DNA of 64,000 nt from Zelopaecilomyces penicillatus (GCA_005765155.1 VCCP01000003.1:4774001-4838000), one strand, 5' to 3'; counted from the first letter of the stretch, positions 32,227 to 45,221 are shown. Notes: a model not told the origin generated them from the letters alone. Translations and numbers: made by a program.

Positions 32227-33327
32227 CGGCAGGATCGAGGGCAAGACGTGTGCATCATGACATAGCGATATGGCGTTGACGGGACTTGCTTTTCGGATCC
32301 CAAACAAGTTTGATTTATTTGAGTCTTTTGTCGTTTGCGAGCACCTGGGAGGACTGAATTGTCCTCAGGGTTAGGTATAAGGAGGCATATCGAGTACCTT
32401 GTACTGGTATATATGAGCGTCGTCAAGACCGGGAGCGTGTTCAGTTAATGAAGCAATAGCATATTAGGCATGCAATGAAACGTCCAAGTTCAGAGAATGC
32501 TGCTCAGTCCTCAAAATGAAAGAGGTATGTCGTTGGAGGAGGGAAAGTCGGGGAAGCAAGAGTCGTTGCTCTTCAAGCACTCGTTCTGAGGAGGGCTCTT
32601 CGATGGCGTGATTGAGGCTAGCCCCAAAGCGGAACAGCCGCCTTACTCTCACCACTCTCACCACGTTGGATGGCTTAACTCGCTCTGGAGGAGATGCTTT
32701 GACAGCACAGATTTTAATTGGCTGACCCGGTCCTGTGGGGCTGTGTTAGGTAAGTGAACAAAGTACCGCCCAAGCCGCCATCAAACAACCACCGATACAG
32801 AAAGAAACGCACGAGCCATTCGGGACGCGTTTCGGTAGCTGTGTCTATTAAACATGACGTAGCGCAAGAATAATTTGAAGTCCCCAAATGTATAGTAGTT
32901 GTTTGAAAATCATCTCATGAACATATCGATTTCGCCGAATTGATGAAAATTTGTTTCTCAGTGCGGCACTGCCTGCTTTTGGGTGACCTAGAACTTGCTT
33001 TTTTCCTTATTCTATTCATATAAGACCGAATGGGGTCTGTTCCAAATTTGGCCTTGATAGACAGTTTTGTTTTAAGCATTCTGGAGAAGGAACGCCAACA
33101 CAGCAACGCGCCTGCCCGTTTCACTTACGCGAAATCGGCCAGCACGGTGAATCAGCCCTATCGGCGGTGTACACAATTTTGAATCAGTCAATCAAACATC
33201 TCTACGGAGTGCTCCACGAGGATACTCACAAGAATATCGTGCGCGGTGGCGCGAATCTCACTTTGTGCAATTGCCCTTGTGCCGTTGTACCGAACCCTTG
33301 TTCCCACTTCCAAGTCAAACGGGCACC
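32227..33327. other. Intergenic region
   Basis: About 1.1 kb with no supported gene; 3' flank of cdo1 and promoter of the SNF2-type gene. Confidence 0.5.
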
Positions 33328-36300
33328 ATGCCTCCACGCTTAAAGCGAAGTGCTGAGGTTATTGACCTCACGGGCGACACACTGCCTGAACATGCTGCCA
33401 AGCGGCCTGCGTATTCATCGCCCCAGTCATCCCGATTCGCTTCAGCTACTGGTAACCTGCCATCATCTTCACAGCTGTCAGTTCATGAGCCCGATGCTTT
33501 CGATCTGACACAAGTCGATGATGGACCACAACGAGAGCTCTATGCTACATTTGGTTTGTGATGCCTTCCCAGCAGCTAGTTTTATTAGTAGCATGTGTAG
33601 AAACGAATGAATTGTTAACATCATCCAGATGGGAAAATTGTTGGCATTAGGTACTATAATGGCTATGCTTCTCCCGGCGAGGTTGTGCTGTGTCACCGAG
33701 AACCTAATAACCAGGTAACTGAACATAGTCATGCCCCAATTCCGTCACAGGACTTCATAGCTAATTCATATAAAAGTACGACCGCAATGCGATACGAGTC
33801 GACAACGTTCTACGTCAGCAAATAGGTCACATGCCTCGCAGGGTTGTTGAGAAAATTGCACCCTACATTGTAAGTGCTCATCATATCCGCTCATCCTTTC
33901 AAACAAGTTTCTCATATTTCTTTTTTTAACAGGATTCGGGTGATATTGTCATTGAGGCGCAAATTACTGGTGAAAAGAATTTCTATGACTGTCCAATAAA
34001 GCTGTCCTTCTATGGGCCTAGCAATCCTATACAGCGCGCAAGAATTGAGGCAGCTCTCAAAAAAGACAAACTCGCCAAGGCAACTCAGTTGAACCAGACT
34101 CGGAAGGATGCTGAAGCAAAAAGAACGCTTTTGGGCCTGACCAATGGCGGTTCTACCTACGGTCTAGGCTCTAATGACCCTGATTGCGAGGTTGCAGAGG
34201 TTACACTAGAAGAAATCTTGAAGACGAGCCAGGCAGTCGAGCTTCGACAGGGGGCTGATGTGGTCAAAAGTCTGGCTATGAAAGAGGAAGATCTGGCAGA
34301 GATGCCTCTTGCAAACCAACCCTCTCAGCTAAAGACCCAACTGCTGCCATACCAACTCCAAGTAAGTTTGAACATAAAATACCGGGCGGCTTAAGGGCGT
34401 TTATTAATGTTGTGTCTCAGGGTTTGTCTTGGATGACTTTGAAAGAAGATCCCAAACTGCCAGATGTTGGCTCGGATGACATAGCACAGCTGTGGAAACG
34501 AGATAAGCAAAGGCGATACTGGAATGTTGCCTCCAATTTTGTTACTGCCCAAGCTCCAACGCTTTTTTCTGGAGGAATTCTCGCCGATGACATGGGGCTC
34601 GGAAAGACACTTCAGATTATCAGTTTGATCCTCACTGGTGGTTCGGGGTCCACGTTAATTGTTGCGCCAGTCAGCGTCATGAGTAATTGGGAACAACAGA
34701 TCAAAAGACATGTCAAAGAAGAACACCAGCCAAAGATGATCATCTACCACGGCAGCAATAAAAACGGAGTGAAAGATTTGCTTGACTACGACGTCGTCAT
34801 TACCAGTTATGGTACACTTGCAAAGGAGGTAGGTGGTTCCGGGCGAAACCCGCTGTACTTGGCAAAATGGCGGCGAGTGGTACTCGATGAAGGTCACACT
34901 ATTCGAAACGCCAAAACAAAGGTTGCGATAGCAGCATGCGAGCTCAAATCTCAGTCACGCTGGGCCCTGACCGGAACTCCAATGTATGTACTAGCAGCCG
35001 TTCTTTTTTTTTTCTTACCAAACACGCTAACTCTAGTGAAAAGTATCAATTCCGTAAAAGATCTTCAGTCTCTTGTGAGATTCCTACACATTACGGGTGG
35101 TATCGAGCAGCCCGAGATATTTAATACCAAGATCACACGAAGATTGGCTTCCGGAGAGCCTGGCGCCGAGGTCATCCTTCAGGCACTCATGCAAGATATA
35201 TGTCTTAGGAGGAAAAAGGACATGAAATTTGTTGACCTCAGACTGCCTGAAAAGAAAGAATATATTCATCGCATCACATTCCACCCTGACGAGAAGATAA
35301 AATACCAAACTCTACTGCAAGTTCCCACTCCTCTGCTGTACACTCCGTTTCAGCACTTTACTAATAAGTCCACAGGTCTGAAGCCAAGGGGCTTTTAGAG
35401 ACTCATCAGAGTGGCTCTGCCCATGGTGCCAACAATCAATTCCGACATTTTCTGGAGAGGCTTCTACGCCTGCGCCAAACGTAAGTTCATCCCTTTAGCA
35501 CCTTTAACTCACAGTCTGCCAAACAAGCCCCGCCAGGCTAACATGGAATTTATCTAGGTGCAATCACTGGACACTCTGCAGACAGCGGTATGAAGATCTC
35601 ATAGATCTTCTGAAAGATCAAGGTGTCGTTCCCCTGAACGAAAAGAACCGTGCTCTTTTGCAAAAGGCTCTGCATCTCTTCATGGAAAGTCAAGACGACT
35701 GCTCTATTTGCTACGATATTCCCAGCAATCCAGTTATTACACACTGTCAGCACGTTTTCTGTTGCCCCTGCATAAGCAAGGCTATCAGTCTTCAGCACAA
35801 GTGTCCCATGTGTCGCAGTCCTCTTAACGAAGAGAATCTCCTAGAACCCGCTGCTGAAACCGAGTTTGATGAGAACTTCGACACCGAAACACAAAGTTCC
35901 AAAACAGAGGCGATGCTGCAGATCATTAATGCCACACTAAAGAACCCTGGCTCCAAGATCGTCATCTTCTCCCAGTGGACTTCATTCTTGGACATTGTCC
36001 AGAAACAGCTTGTCGTGTCCCACATCAAATTCTGCAGAGTTGATGGCAGTATGAACATAGAAAAACGTGATCTAGCCATCGGAGCTCTTGATGGTGATCC
36101 CGACGTGCGGGTTATGCTCGCAAGTCTGGCGGTATGCAGCGTTGGCCTCAATCTGGTATCTGCAGATACCGTCATCCTCTCTGATAGCTGTAAGTGCCTC
36201 AATTATCCCATGCTGTATTACTTGACAGCCGGACATGTGCTAACATCTATTAGGGTGGGCTCCGGCAATTGAGGATCAGGCAATTGATCGAGTTCATCGC

Positions 36301-36483
36301 CTCGGCCAGACACGGAATACTACAATATGGCGACTCGTTATGGAAGACACGGTTGAGGAGCGCGTCTTGGACATTCAAAAAGAGAAACGAGAGCTGGTTA
36401 CCAAGGCGTTCCGGGAGAAGTCAAGAAAGCAGGGACAATCCAAAGAAACCAGGATGGCAGACGTGATGAAACTTCTTGCATAA
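33328..36483 (+). CDS. HIRAN-SNF2-RING helicase/ubiquitin ligase (Rad5/HLTF type)
   Basis: Nuclear DNA-repair translocase with an embedded RING E3, as in Rad5/HLTF, which act in damage tolerance at stalled forks. Inferred exons: 33328-33553, 33629-33714, 33777-33869, 33933-34361, 34421-34983, 35044-35316, 35376-35480, 35558-36189 and 36254-36483 (878 aa). Order: Ser/Pro-rich N-terminus with IDLTGD, HIRAN domain (KIVGIRYYNG to GHMPRR), SNF2 ATPase (Walker A DDMGLGKT, box II LDEGH, TGTP), RING C3HC4 (CSICYD...CQHVFC...CPMCR), helicase C (IVIFSQWTSF, GLNLVSADTV, DRVHRLGQT). Intron 6 (35317-35375) uses a GC donor, GCAAGT, with a TACTAAT branch. At 878 aa it is shorter than yeast Rad5 (about 1170 aa), so it may be a HLTF-like paralogue rather than Rad5 itself. 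Confidence 0.9.
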
Positions 36484-36897
36484 AGACAAAAAAAGGCGCC
36501 ACAAGCTAATCGAACTTCTCTTATGAAGTGTTGTGATAGAATGCAAAATCCACTTAATATTCCAAGATACTAGGCTCTAGAATCACCGATATGGAAGCAG
36601 CTCATGATGTAAGTGTAATATTGTCAGCTGTTCCGTCTTCTATGAAGCAGATAGAAGGCCAGGTATAGCAAATGGCGGAAGAGGGATGTTGAGGAAATGG
36701 TCACGATATATCCAGACAAGTCAAAAGGACGATATTCGAAAGTGGTCAATTCATATTAAATGAAAGCGGCATTGTGCTTGGTATAAGCCATCTATGTGAA
36801 TCCCAGAACCCATGCTCTTCCACCATTACTTTCCAACGATGAACTCTCTCTTTCATCTTCGACCAACGCTAGTCAACTCACACGGCCTTTTTTTTTT
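36484..36897. other. Intergenic, convergent 3' ends
   Basis: No gene seen; a T run lies at 36888-36896 just beyond the stop codon of the small secreted-protein gene. Confidence 0.5.
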
Positions 36898-37233
36898 CTA
36901 GCCGCGGGCGCAGCATCGCCAGCAGTTGCCCAGCTAAAAATTTAGACGTCAGTATTTGTTTTCCACTTGGGTAGGGCATAATGATATGCATGTGAGTCAT
37001 GGTTGACGAACCTTGATTGCTTGCTAAGAGGTTGTTAGTATTATGTCTAGAACCATGAGGCTGAGAAACTTTTGGTAGATGAGACTTACGGAAGGGGGAG
37101 GACACTGGGGGATCTGCTTGAAGCACTGAGGGTGGCATGAAGTGTCACGGTTCTCAAGAACATTGGTGGTCTCGGTAGGCAGGGCCATGACGGCGCTGGC
37201 GAGAAGGGCGACGATAGCAGTGAAAGCCTTCAT
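36898..37233 (-). CDS. Small secreted cysteine-rich protein with a 12-nt exon
   Basis: Predicted 63-aa precursor: signal peptide (MKAFTAIVALLASAVMALP), a short pro-segment ending near ENRD, and a mature part with six cysteines (CHPQC, QCPPP, GNCWRCC). Inferred exons are 37090-37233, 37012-37023 (12 nt) and 36898-36933. The junctions have GTAAGT/TTAG and GTTCGT/TTAG ends, and the phases are all zero. The C-x3-C-x6-C ... C-x2-CC layout resembles small effector-like or antimicrobial peptides of filamentous fungi, but no named family is claimed. A TATA box (37354-37364) lies about 120 bp upstream. It is short and multi-exonic, so automated callers may miss it. Function is unknown. Confidence 0.62.
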
Positions 37234-37353
37234 TTTGAAGATGAGTAAGAGGAATAAACGGACAGTTGTGTTGTTGAGTAAGGTTACTGAAGATGGTATG
37301 AGGAAGTGAATGATGGGTGAATAAAAGGAAGGAGAATAGATATACGCGCTGGC

Positions 37354-37364
37354 TTTATATAAAA
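37354..37364 (-). promoter_or_regulatory. TATA box of the small secreted-protein gene
   Basis: On the minus strand TATATAAAG lies about 120 bp upstream of the ATG at 37233. Confidence 0.5.
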
Positions 37365-38877
37365 TCCACGCATAGTAAGTATCAAGGAATGCCAAAGATT
37401 AGATGGCTGATCAACAAAACGATAAGCTTCGGTTACACGCAAGTACCGACTTGCGGATACCGTAAGACGCCCGCCAAATGTCTCAATAAGCCGGGTACCT
37501 GTTCTTTTTTCCTTCTTTTCTCGATTTATCCCTTGTTCTAAATATCTCAATCTAACGCGGATTGGAGGATGGAGCCCTAAAAATGGAGACACCAACTCGG
37601 TTCGCGAGCAAGCCAAGCATAGCACCGACAACTACCGGTCTGACACACCTTAGATTGGCCAGATCGGGGTATTAAAAAAAATCTTCTTCTCAAGGAAGAG
37701 AATGAGACATTGTGAGAATTCCAGTCATTAGATGTTGCATGCTGACCGTTTGCCGTCCCGATTGGTGGAACGGTGGGTCTGGTAAGAAAGATAGGGTCTC
37801 ATTCGGAGCAACCGCGGGATGGCTCACTTGATTGAAAGGAATGAGTGGCATGTACATCGACGAAAACGGCCATGCCGATGGAGAGACGATGGGTTCGTGA
37901 AAGATAAAGGAAAAAATCAAGACTTTCCAGCATGCAAAGCACTCATGGGTTGTATCACCGGGCTTATGGCCGATAAGAGCATGCAAAGCCAACAATTTGG
38001 GTCCGATAACCTCATAAACAGGGACAGGGTCTGTTCAACATGGTAAATCACATTTTAATTGATAGCTGCAAGAAGAATTCCATGTGAAATTTGCAGCTCC
38101 CATAGATTATTAGGCATTGTCCGTTTTGAAAAAAAGACAGACTATTAGAAGGGCTGGGCATTGGTGGAGATGTGAACTCCAACCTCTTTCACCGAATAGG
38201 TAGGTAACGTCCTACCCTACGTTGCTTCAATATTATTTCCAGGGGATAGCTTCTCCCGCGGTATAGGCATGACACTGCAATAGTCATCTACAAAAGCTCG
38301 TTGGTGCATTAAACATCCGTGGGATAAGCCGTAGTGGCCTGGAGGAAGATGCTTTGCTACGTTCCATTCTACTTAATGAAGGGACTTTGGTGAGCTAGCT
38401 GAGGATTTTCCCTCTTCATTCCAATTCAATTCATGAGGCAAGGAACTTCTGGGGCGCGGTGTATCCGATGCAAGGAGAAAATCCCGCTCCAATTCATTAC
38501 ATACAGAATAAGCCTGATTTCTATAATAGCAATTGAAGCCATATGAGGTCATATCATTCCTCACTCATGGACTTACAAATGAATTGGGCATCAGAGAAAG
38601 GTTCTCAGCAACAGATCTGGGATGAATCGGTGATTTTTATGCAGCATGTCGTCCAATAGTGTGCAACACTGCACTACTAGCTTAATGCCTTTATGCACAT
38701 GGCTGCTGCCCCGCCTCTGCACACTAGATTTTGTGCGTTTTGACGCGGGGCAGAAGATGATGTGCGACTGATAATAATTATCGGAGCTTTTTTCCCACCA
38801 TTCACTCTCCAGACTGCCCAGACGGTTTCTGCGCGACAATTTCCCCGGAAGTGTTTGAAGCGCCTTTTCCATTCATC
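37365..38877. other. Intergenic, divergent promoters
   Basis: About 1.5 kb with no supported gene between the small secreted-protein gene and tyw1. Open frames of 60-115 codons show no family features. Confidence 0.5.
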
Positions 38878-41302
38878 ATGGAAAGCGGAATCGGTATCCG
38901 GCTGGAGACGATTATGAGCGGTAAGTTTTACTCATCGTGGTGATGGCGGCGGTGGCGGCGGATGTGACCTGAGACTGACAGTTGATGCGACAGACTTGGT
39001 AGACGTCTGGCATGTCTATCGCACGCCCATTATCTTCGCCGCTCTCATTCTCCTTACCATCGGCCGAGTGTACCTGCATAAGACCGAGACCAAGGAGCCT
39101 CTAGTTGCACTACCAAAGATTTACGAGAAGCAGACACATACACCAACTCCGGCGCCTGCGCCAGTTCCTGCAAAGCCAGATACCAGTCGCACCGAGGTCG
39201 CAGAAAAACCGTCCTCACGATCCAATGGCCCACGACGGATCAAAGGCAGCCTGACGAAGAAGCTGTCGCAAGAAAAAGAGAATGAGAAAAAACCCGAGCG
39301 CCAGGCCAAGGCGCTGATCTTTTTTTCCTCCGTGACCACCAAAACCGAGACGATTGCGCGGGAATACCTGAAGACCCTGGAGGCGTCTTTGGAGAAAGCT
39401 TCGCGCGAGACTGGACACGAATTTTTGAAGCCAGAGCTTTACGACTTGACGGAAATCGATTTTGAAGACTACTTTGTCTCGCCACCCAAATCTGCCGATG
39501 GCGTTGGCCTGTTCTACCTATTCCTCATTCCCAGCTACAACATTGATACCATCAACGATACGATGCTGCAACACATGGAAGAAACCCATCATGACTTCAG
39601 GATTGACACAGCGCCACTATCAACATTGCTAGGGTACTCGGTATTCGGCTTTGGAGACAAGGAGGGTTGGCCAGATGAAGCCGATGGGTATTGTTTCCAA
39701 GCCAAGGAAGTGGATAAGTGGATGTCGAAGCTGACAGGACGAAAACGAGCATTTCCTGTGGGAATGGGTGACATGAAAGGAGATCATGCTGAGAGATTTG
39801 CTGAATGGACCTCTGGAATAGAGGAAGTCATTATCAATGTTGCGCAGACGGGATCACTTGGCGAAGGTGTCCCGGGAAGTGGGGCAGCAGAGGAAAGCGA
39901 CCTGGAAGAGGAGGCGGATATGGACGACGGAGAGGTCGTCTTCGATGATGAGGAATCAGGAGAAAAAAACAGCTCCAGAGCCTTGGACGACGTTGAGGAT
40001 TTGGGTCGCATGATTCGCCCCTCCGGCGACGGGGCAAATACAAAGGGACGAAAAGCACCCATAGCCGTCGACTTTACTTCTCATGGCACCACCAGCAGCA
40101 AGAAGGTATCGGCCCCTGTCATCAAGGAGATGGTCGCTAAGAACTCGCCGACCTATGCTGCTCTCACCAAACAGGGGTACTCCATTGTCGGCTCCCATTC
40201 TGGAGTCAAGATCTGCCGCTGGACCAAATCTGCTCTGCGTGGCCGTGGAAGCTGTTATAAATACTCTCTTTACGGTATCAACTCACACCAATGCATGGAG
40301 ACCACGCCTTCACTCTCCTGCTCCAACAAATGCGTCTTCTGCTGGCGCCACGGCACAAACCCAGTCGGCACAACATGGCGCTGGGTTGTCGACCCGCCGG
40401 AAATGATCTTTGACGGTGTCAAAGAGGGCCATTACAAGAAGATCAAAATGCTGCGCGGTGTCCCAGGTGTTCGTGCAGAGCGGTATGCGGAGGCGCTGCA
40501 GATAAGGCACTGCGCCTTATCCTTGGTTGGAGAGCCAATCTTCTACCCTCATATTAACGAGTTCTTGGCCATGCTGCATGGAGAGCGGATTTCTTCTTTC
40601 CTTGTTTGCAATGCGCAGCACCCGGACGAGCTCGCGGCGCTCAAAGTCGTCACACAGCTTTATGTGTCCATCGACGCCTCAAATAGGGACTCACTGAAGA
40701 AAATTGATCGACCTCTCCACCGGGACTTCTGGGAGAGGTTCCTCAGGTGTCTCGATATCTTGAGAGAAAAGCGTTTCCGCCACCGCACAGTCTACCGACT
40801 GACGCTTGTTAAGGGATTCAACGTAGACGACGAAGCTGAAGGCTATGCGCAACTTGTCGAACGAGGACTACCATGCTTCGTCGAGGTTAAAGGAGTGACC
40901 TACTGCGGAACATCCACATCGTCCAACGCCGGCCTCAGCATGTCTAACGTCCCCTTTTACTGGGAGGTTTGCGAGTTTGTCAAGGCTTTAGAGAAGCGCT
41001 TGAAGGCAAAGGGGCTCAAGTATGGCATTGCCGCGGAACACGCCCACAGCTGCTGCGTGCTGCTGGCCAGCGAGCGCTTCCACGTGGACGGCAAGTGGCA
41101 TACCCATATTGATTATAAGAGATTCTTTGAGCTGCTAGAAGAGCGAGGACCAGATGGTGACTGGAGACCTGAAGATTACATGGGAGCACCAACCCCAGAA
41201 TGGGCCTTATGGGGCAATGGCGGATTTGACCCTCGGGATGAGCGCGTGGATCGTAAGGGCCGCAAGAAGGAGGCCATTGTAGTGCGGGAAGCGCCAGAGT
41301 AA
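38878..41302 (+). CDS. tyw1: tRNA 4-demethylwyosine synthase TYW1
   Basis: Radical-SAM enzyme that forms the tricyclic 4-demethylwyosine at G37 of tRNA-Phe. Inferred exons are 38878-38920 and 38994-41302 (783 aa), with a 73-nt intron. An N-terminal transmembrane helix (TPIIFAALILLTIG, residues about 25-40) precedes a Pro-rich linker, then a flavodoxin-like FMN domain (ALIFFSSVTTKTETIARE to GFGDKEGWPDEADGY). An acidic linker follows, then the radical-SAM core with CSNKCVFCW (CxxxCxxC) near residue 456, LSLVGEPI and LYVSIDAS, and the wyosine-specific C-terminus (EVKGVTYCGTS, AAEHAHSCCVLLA). The helix suggests ER anchoring, as in other fungal TYW1 proteins. The acidic inter-domain linker is low-complexity. 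Confidence 0.95.
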
Positions 41303-41784
41303 CCTTGCGAAAAAAGATTGTCAAAAGTGAAATGAAATAAACAAAACATTATTTGCCTCTCATTTTGCTCGTCCATAAAATTTACGAATTGTCTTGACTC
41401 GATGTTAAAAGGGTGGGGAATATTGACGTCACAAGATCCAGGGGCAATGTTGACAGATGGTATAGAACATGATAGATTATGGAAACGCTAGCAGCACTGC
41501 CTTTCCCAAGCCTCCCATGGGCGGTATTGTTACCGTACACTGTTTACACAAGACTCTACTCGGAACTGGAAGAGCCATACAAATATGCTATGATACATTG
41601 GGGACCATCCGGTCGATCCAGGTCGTGGAGCATTTAGAGGTCTCGAATCGAGACGTCTTTTTTTTTTTTTTTTTACTTTTTTTACTTTCACCGTTTTTTT
41701 TGGGGAAGTCCGTTAGACTTTGACAATCGTACTTTCATCTTGGAGCGGAGAGGCGCCACTATCGACAATGGGTATATTATCTCC
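41303..41784. other. Intergenic, convergent, with T-rich tract
   Basis: No gene seen. A 17-nt T run at 41658-41674 is followed by more T blocks to about 41700. Confidence 0.6.
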
Positions 41785-42530
41785 TTAGTCAAGACCAACA
41801 TTGGGGATGTCGCTCAGGTTGATGCCGGCAGGATGGGATCGGACATCAATAGCACCATCGTATGCAATCATTTGGGCCAAGATATCCAAAATGGGCTGTG
41901 GAGGACGGTATGTTAGAGGTTTGGGTTTACTCAGTAGAGAGGGCTAAGAAGAGTGTGTGTTCGTACCTTGGGCACCGTGCTGTCATAAATCTTGATGAGA
42001 TCACCCGGCGCAGGATACACCTTCAGACCCTTGTAGAACGCAAGAGCAGATTCGATCGTCTTGGAAGCTATAGGATGGAGACTGTTAGCTTCAATGAAAA
42101 GCGATTGGTTGGCCTCGTATAGAGAGGGGGTTTATCGTACGCTCTGAGCTCAGCATTTCTCCCGACATGACCTGTTCGTTGAAGTAGGCCTCACGTTCCT
42201 CAACACCAAGTGGGAAACCTTCCTCCCTAGCCTCATCAACCTTGGCCTTGATGATGTCACGTTGCCGTTGGGTCAAAGCTTCAACCTCATCCTTCTCAGC
42301 CCGCACCTGTCTGCGCTCGTTCCTCCTCAGGTTGCGGCGGAACTCCGAGTCTCTCCGTCGTTGGAAGTCGAAGTAAGCTGCATAAGCTGCTCAGATGGAA
42401 AATGAATTGTGTTAGCAGTCGCCAGACACGGTGTTGAGAGATGGAATAGGAAGCGGGTTGTCAACATACCAAGGAGAGCGGTCGCAACGGTAGCGACCGA
42501 TGCCGTCACCAGGACGCTTGTCTGAACCAT
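41785..42530 (-). CDS. tom20: Mitochondrial import receptor Tom20
   Basis: Outer-membrane receptor of the TOM complex recognising presequences. Inferred exons in transcript order: 42470-42530, 42141-42386, 41967-42067 and 41785-41895 (172 aa), with introns of 83, 73 and 71 nt. The N-terminal anchor (TSVLVTASVATVATALL) is followed by AYAAYFDFQRRRDSEFRR, a long basic/charged linker, and the receptor domain with FYKGLKVYPAPGDLIKIYD and ILDILAQMIAYDG, typical of fungal Tom20. The C-terminus ends in an acidic DIPNVGLD. It is divergent from exo84, with a 529-bp intergenic region. Confidence 0.94.
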
Positions 42531-43059
42531 TCTGAAAGAAGTCCGTCCGGGGGAAAGAGAACAGAAAATGGGAGCGAATCGTAAACCTAGCAAAGGAAAA
42601 TTGCACCCGAGAATGACGACGCCGAGGCAGAGAGTTTCGTGGCCGTTGGGAGACGTTGGGCTTATTCAGAGAGTTGGATCGAGAGCAGCTGAGGAATGTC
42701 GCAAGAATCGAGTTTTCTGGCTACCATCAGATGCTACGGACCTCTCTCATAAGCCCAGAGCTCGGAATATCGATTTGGCGACTGGGACAAGGAGCTGGAG
42801 CCGCCGGGAAATCATCGGGTAAAGGCAAGCTTCCGAGCTTGGCTGATGTGATGAAACACCCAACTGAGTGCAGTCAACACCACTATGTGCGGCACACCAC
42901 CTAATAATACACCTACGACATAATAGTTCATTAACTCAAAGCCCCAACACTTACCTTTGCTGGGGCAAGATTCTTTGGCATCTTGGCTGAGACTTTTCAA
43001 CCATCACACTCTTTTTTTGAATCGTCCCGGGGGGACGTTGAGCTGTTGAAACTGCAGAA
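42531..43059. other. Divergent promoter region tom20 / exo84
   Basis: 529 bp without a gene; probable shared bidirectional promoter. Confidence 0.5.
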
Positions 43060-45221
43060 ATGACCGAGGAACGCAAGATCTCGCTGCGTAGCGGGCCCAA
43101 GAGGAAAGGTCGCCCAACAATTAGTGCACCAAGGCAGATCTCCAGCCCTATTCTCCAAGATGGGTCAAACGGGTCGGGATTGGGCTCTATCCCAATGCCT
43201 GAGACGACTCCTCGACCGCGACCGCGACCACCACTAACCGGTGGTAAAGTACGTCTCGAAGGCCAACGTGGCGCAGGGCGAGGAGAGGTCACCCAAGCTA
43301 ACAGCCGATAGACCTCCAATTTGGTGAAACAGCGATACTCGACACGCTTCAACAACCTACCAGCTAGATTTGACCCCACAACATCCCCGGTTCCTGGATT
43401 GCCTTCGTTTGAGCAGTATGAATCTAAAGACCGACGTCCACCCCCCTCAAGAGCTGGAGCTGCCCCTGTGGTGGACATCAAATCGTTACGGGACCCCAAT
43501 CTTGTTCCAGATCAGTACGTGGCCAGCGTTTTGGGCGATGCGACGGAGGACCAGATTCGCGAGTTTGAAGAGTCTCTACGGAATGTCAAGAGCCGAGCAG
43601 CAATGGATCTACAGCAGAATCTGATACAAAATCGCACGCAGTTTATCAAGATCAGCAAAGAGGCGGAAAAGCTCAAGGCGGAAATGAGAGCTCTTCGGAG
43701 CCTCATGTCAGATCTGAAGACGAACACCACCGCTCTAAGAGCCGCCTCGATGAAGAATGACGAGCCCGCCGATCTAGGTGGTCGGCAGACCTTGAGCAAG
43801 CGGGACAAGCGCAGTTCCGTTGCAGATAGGAGCGCACTCTGGAATTCGCAAATGCAAGCTCTATATAAGAATGTGGAAGGGTCGCAAAAATTCCTGCCGA
43901 ATTCTGTTGGCCGTCATGTGGTTCAGAATGCTGGGGCGTGGGTTGAGCTGGATAACGCGACGTACAAGTCTCGACGAGCCATGCAAATCTTCCTACTAAA
44001 CGATCACTTGCTGATAGCCTCCCGTAAGAAGCGCAAGGCTGATGCCCCCAATGCGGATGCTCGGGGTCCAGTGATCAAACTGGTAGCGGATCGGTGCTGG
44101 TCCCTCCTCGATATTGAAGTCGTCGATATGCCGGGGACTGGGGACTCCTCAGGAGGGAGGAACAAGCTCGCCGACGCCATCATGGTGCGGGGCGGTAGCC
44201 AGGAATCATTCATCTATAGGACAGAAAAGCCGGAGTCTCCAGACAAAAAGTCACTTCTACTCAACGTACGCAAGGCAGTGGAAGAGCTTCGCAAGGGTTT
44301 ACAGTCCGAGATGGAAGCCAACAACAAGGCCAGAGAGACGATTAACTACTTTGCATCAAGAGACCCAGGCTTGCTTCAGAAAACAGAGCTGCTGGAAACG
44401 CTTTCTGATATCAAGGACATGCTTATCGAGGTGGATGGCAATCAGCAGAACTTGCGCTGGGTGGAAAGCCAAATGGACGAGCTTGACATTGATGTCGCTC
44501 AGCAGAAAATCGAGCCTGCGGTAGCACGCGCAGAGAAGCTCAAAAGCGTCGCCAGAGGTCTGAAGAGCAACGCAGTCGCACAGGACTTTATCAATTTCAA
44601 GGTTGAAGAGAGGTGTGCCAAGCTGGCGACTCTGGTCATCCGAGAATTGGAGGCAACACACTCGCAGCAGGCCAAGACAAAACGGAACGTGAGCTGGCTT
44701 ACACGGCTCAACTTTGAGGACAGGGCCAGGGAGACATACCTTGCATCGAGGAGTGTCATGATTCGCAAAAGAGCTAGGTAAGCAGGTTCTCTACTGTCAC
44801 ACAAAGCCGGGAAGCATCCTATAAACTACGAACTAACTTTTACAACAGACAGTGTATTTTCCAGGGAGATTTACACTTGTATATCTGGCAGCTATCTTTT
44901 GTCTATTTCTCGATAATCCACAACACGGTGCAGTGTTTTCAGGGATGCTTCCCGCCACCAATGATGAGTACCTGTGTCAAATGGGCCAAGGAGGAGGTAG
45001 AGGCTTTTAACGTGGTGCTGGCGAGGCAACTTAGCAGCACCGAGCCAGGTGGTCCGGTCTGGACTCAGTGTATGGAACGTGTCAAGGAACATGCAATCAA
45101 GCTTTCCGAGGTTGGGCTGGACTTTATGGATCTTGTGGGCAGAGACTTGGCGGTGGAAGAAGGCGAGAAGGTGTCGTCGCCAACAGCAACGGAGGGCTCA
45201 ATTGGACTGGGACTGTCGTGA
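43060..45221 (+). CDS. exo84: Exocyst complex component Exo84
   Basis: Subunit of the octameric exocyst tethering secretory vesicles at growing hyphal tips. Inferred exons are 43060-43248, 43312-44777 and 44849-45221 (675 aa), with introns of 63 and 71 nt, both with CTAAC-type branch sites. Marks: a basic Ser/Pro-rich N-terminus; TRFNNLPARFDP; a coiled coil (about residues 140-190, SKEAEKLKAEMRALRSLM); a PH-like region with RRAMQIFLLNDHLLIASRKK; and a helical C-terminal half containing DINVAQQ-like helices and, near the end, an NTVQCFQGCFPPPMMSTCVK block. The start at 43060 gives the expected basic N-terminus; no upstream in-frame ATG is supported. Confidence 0.92.
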
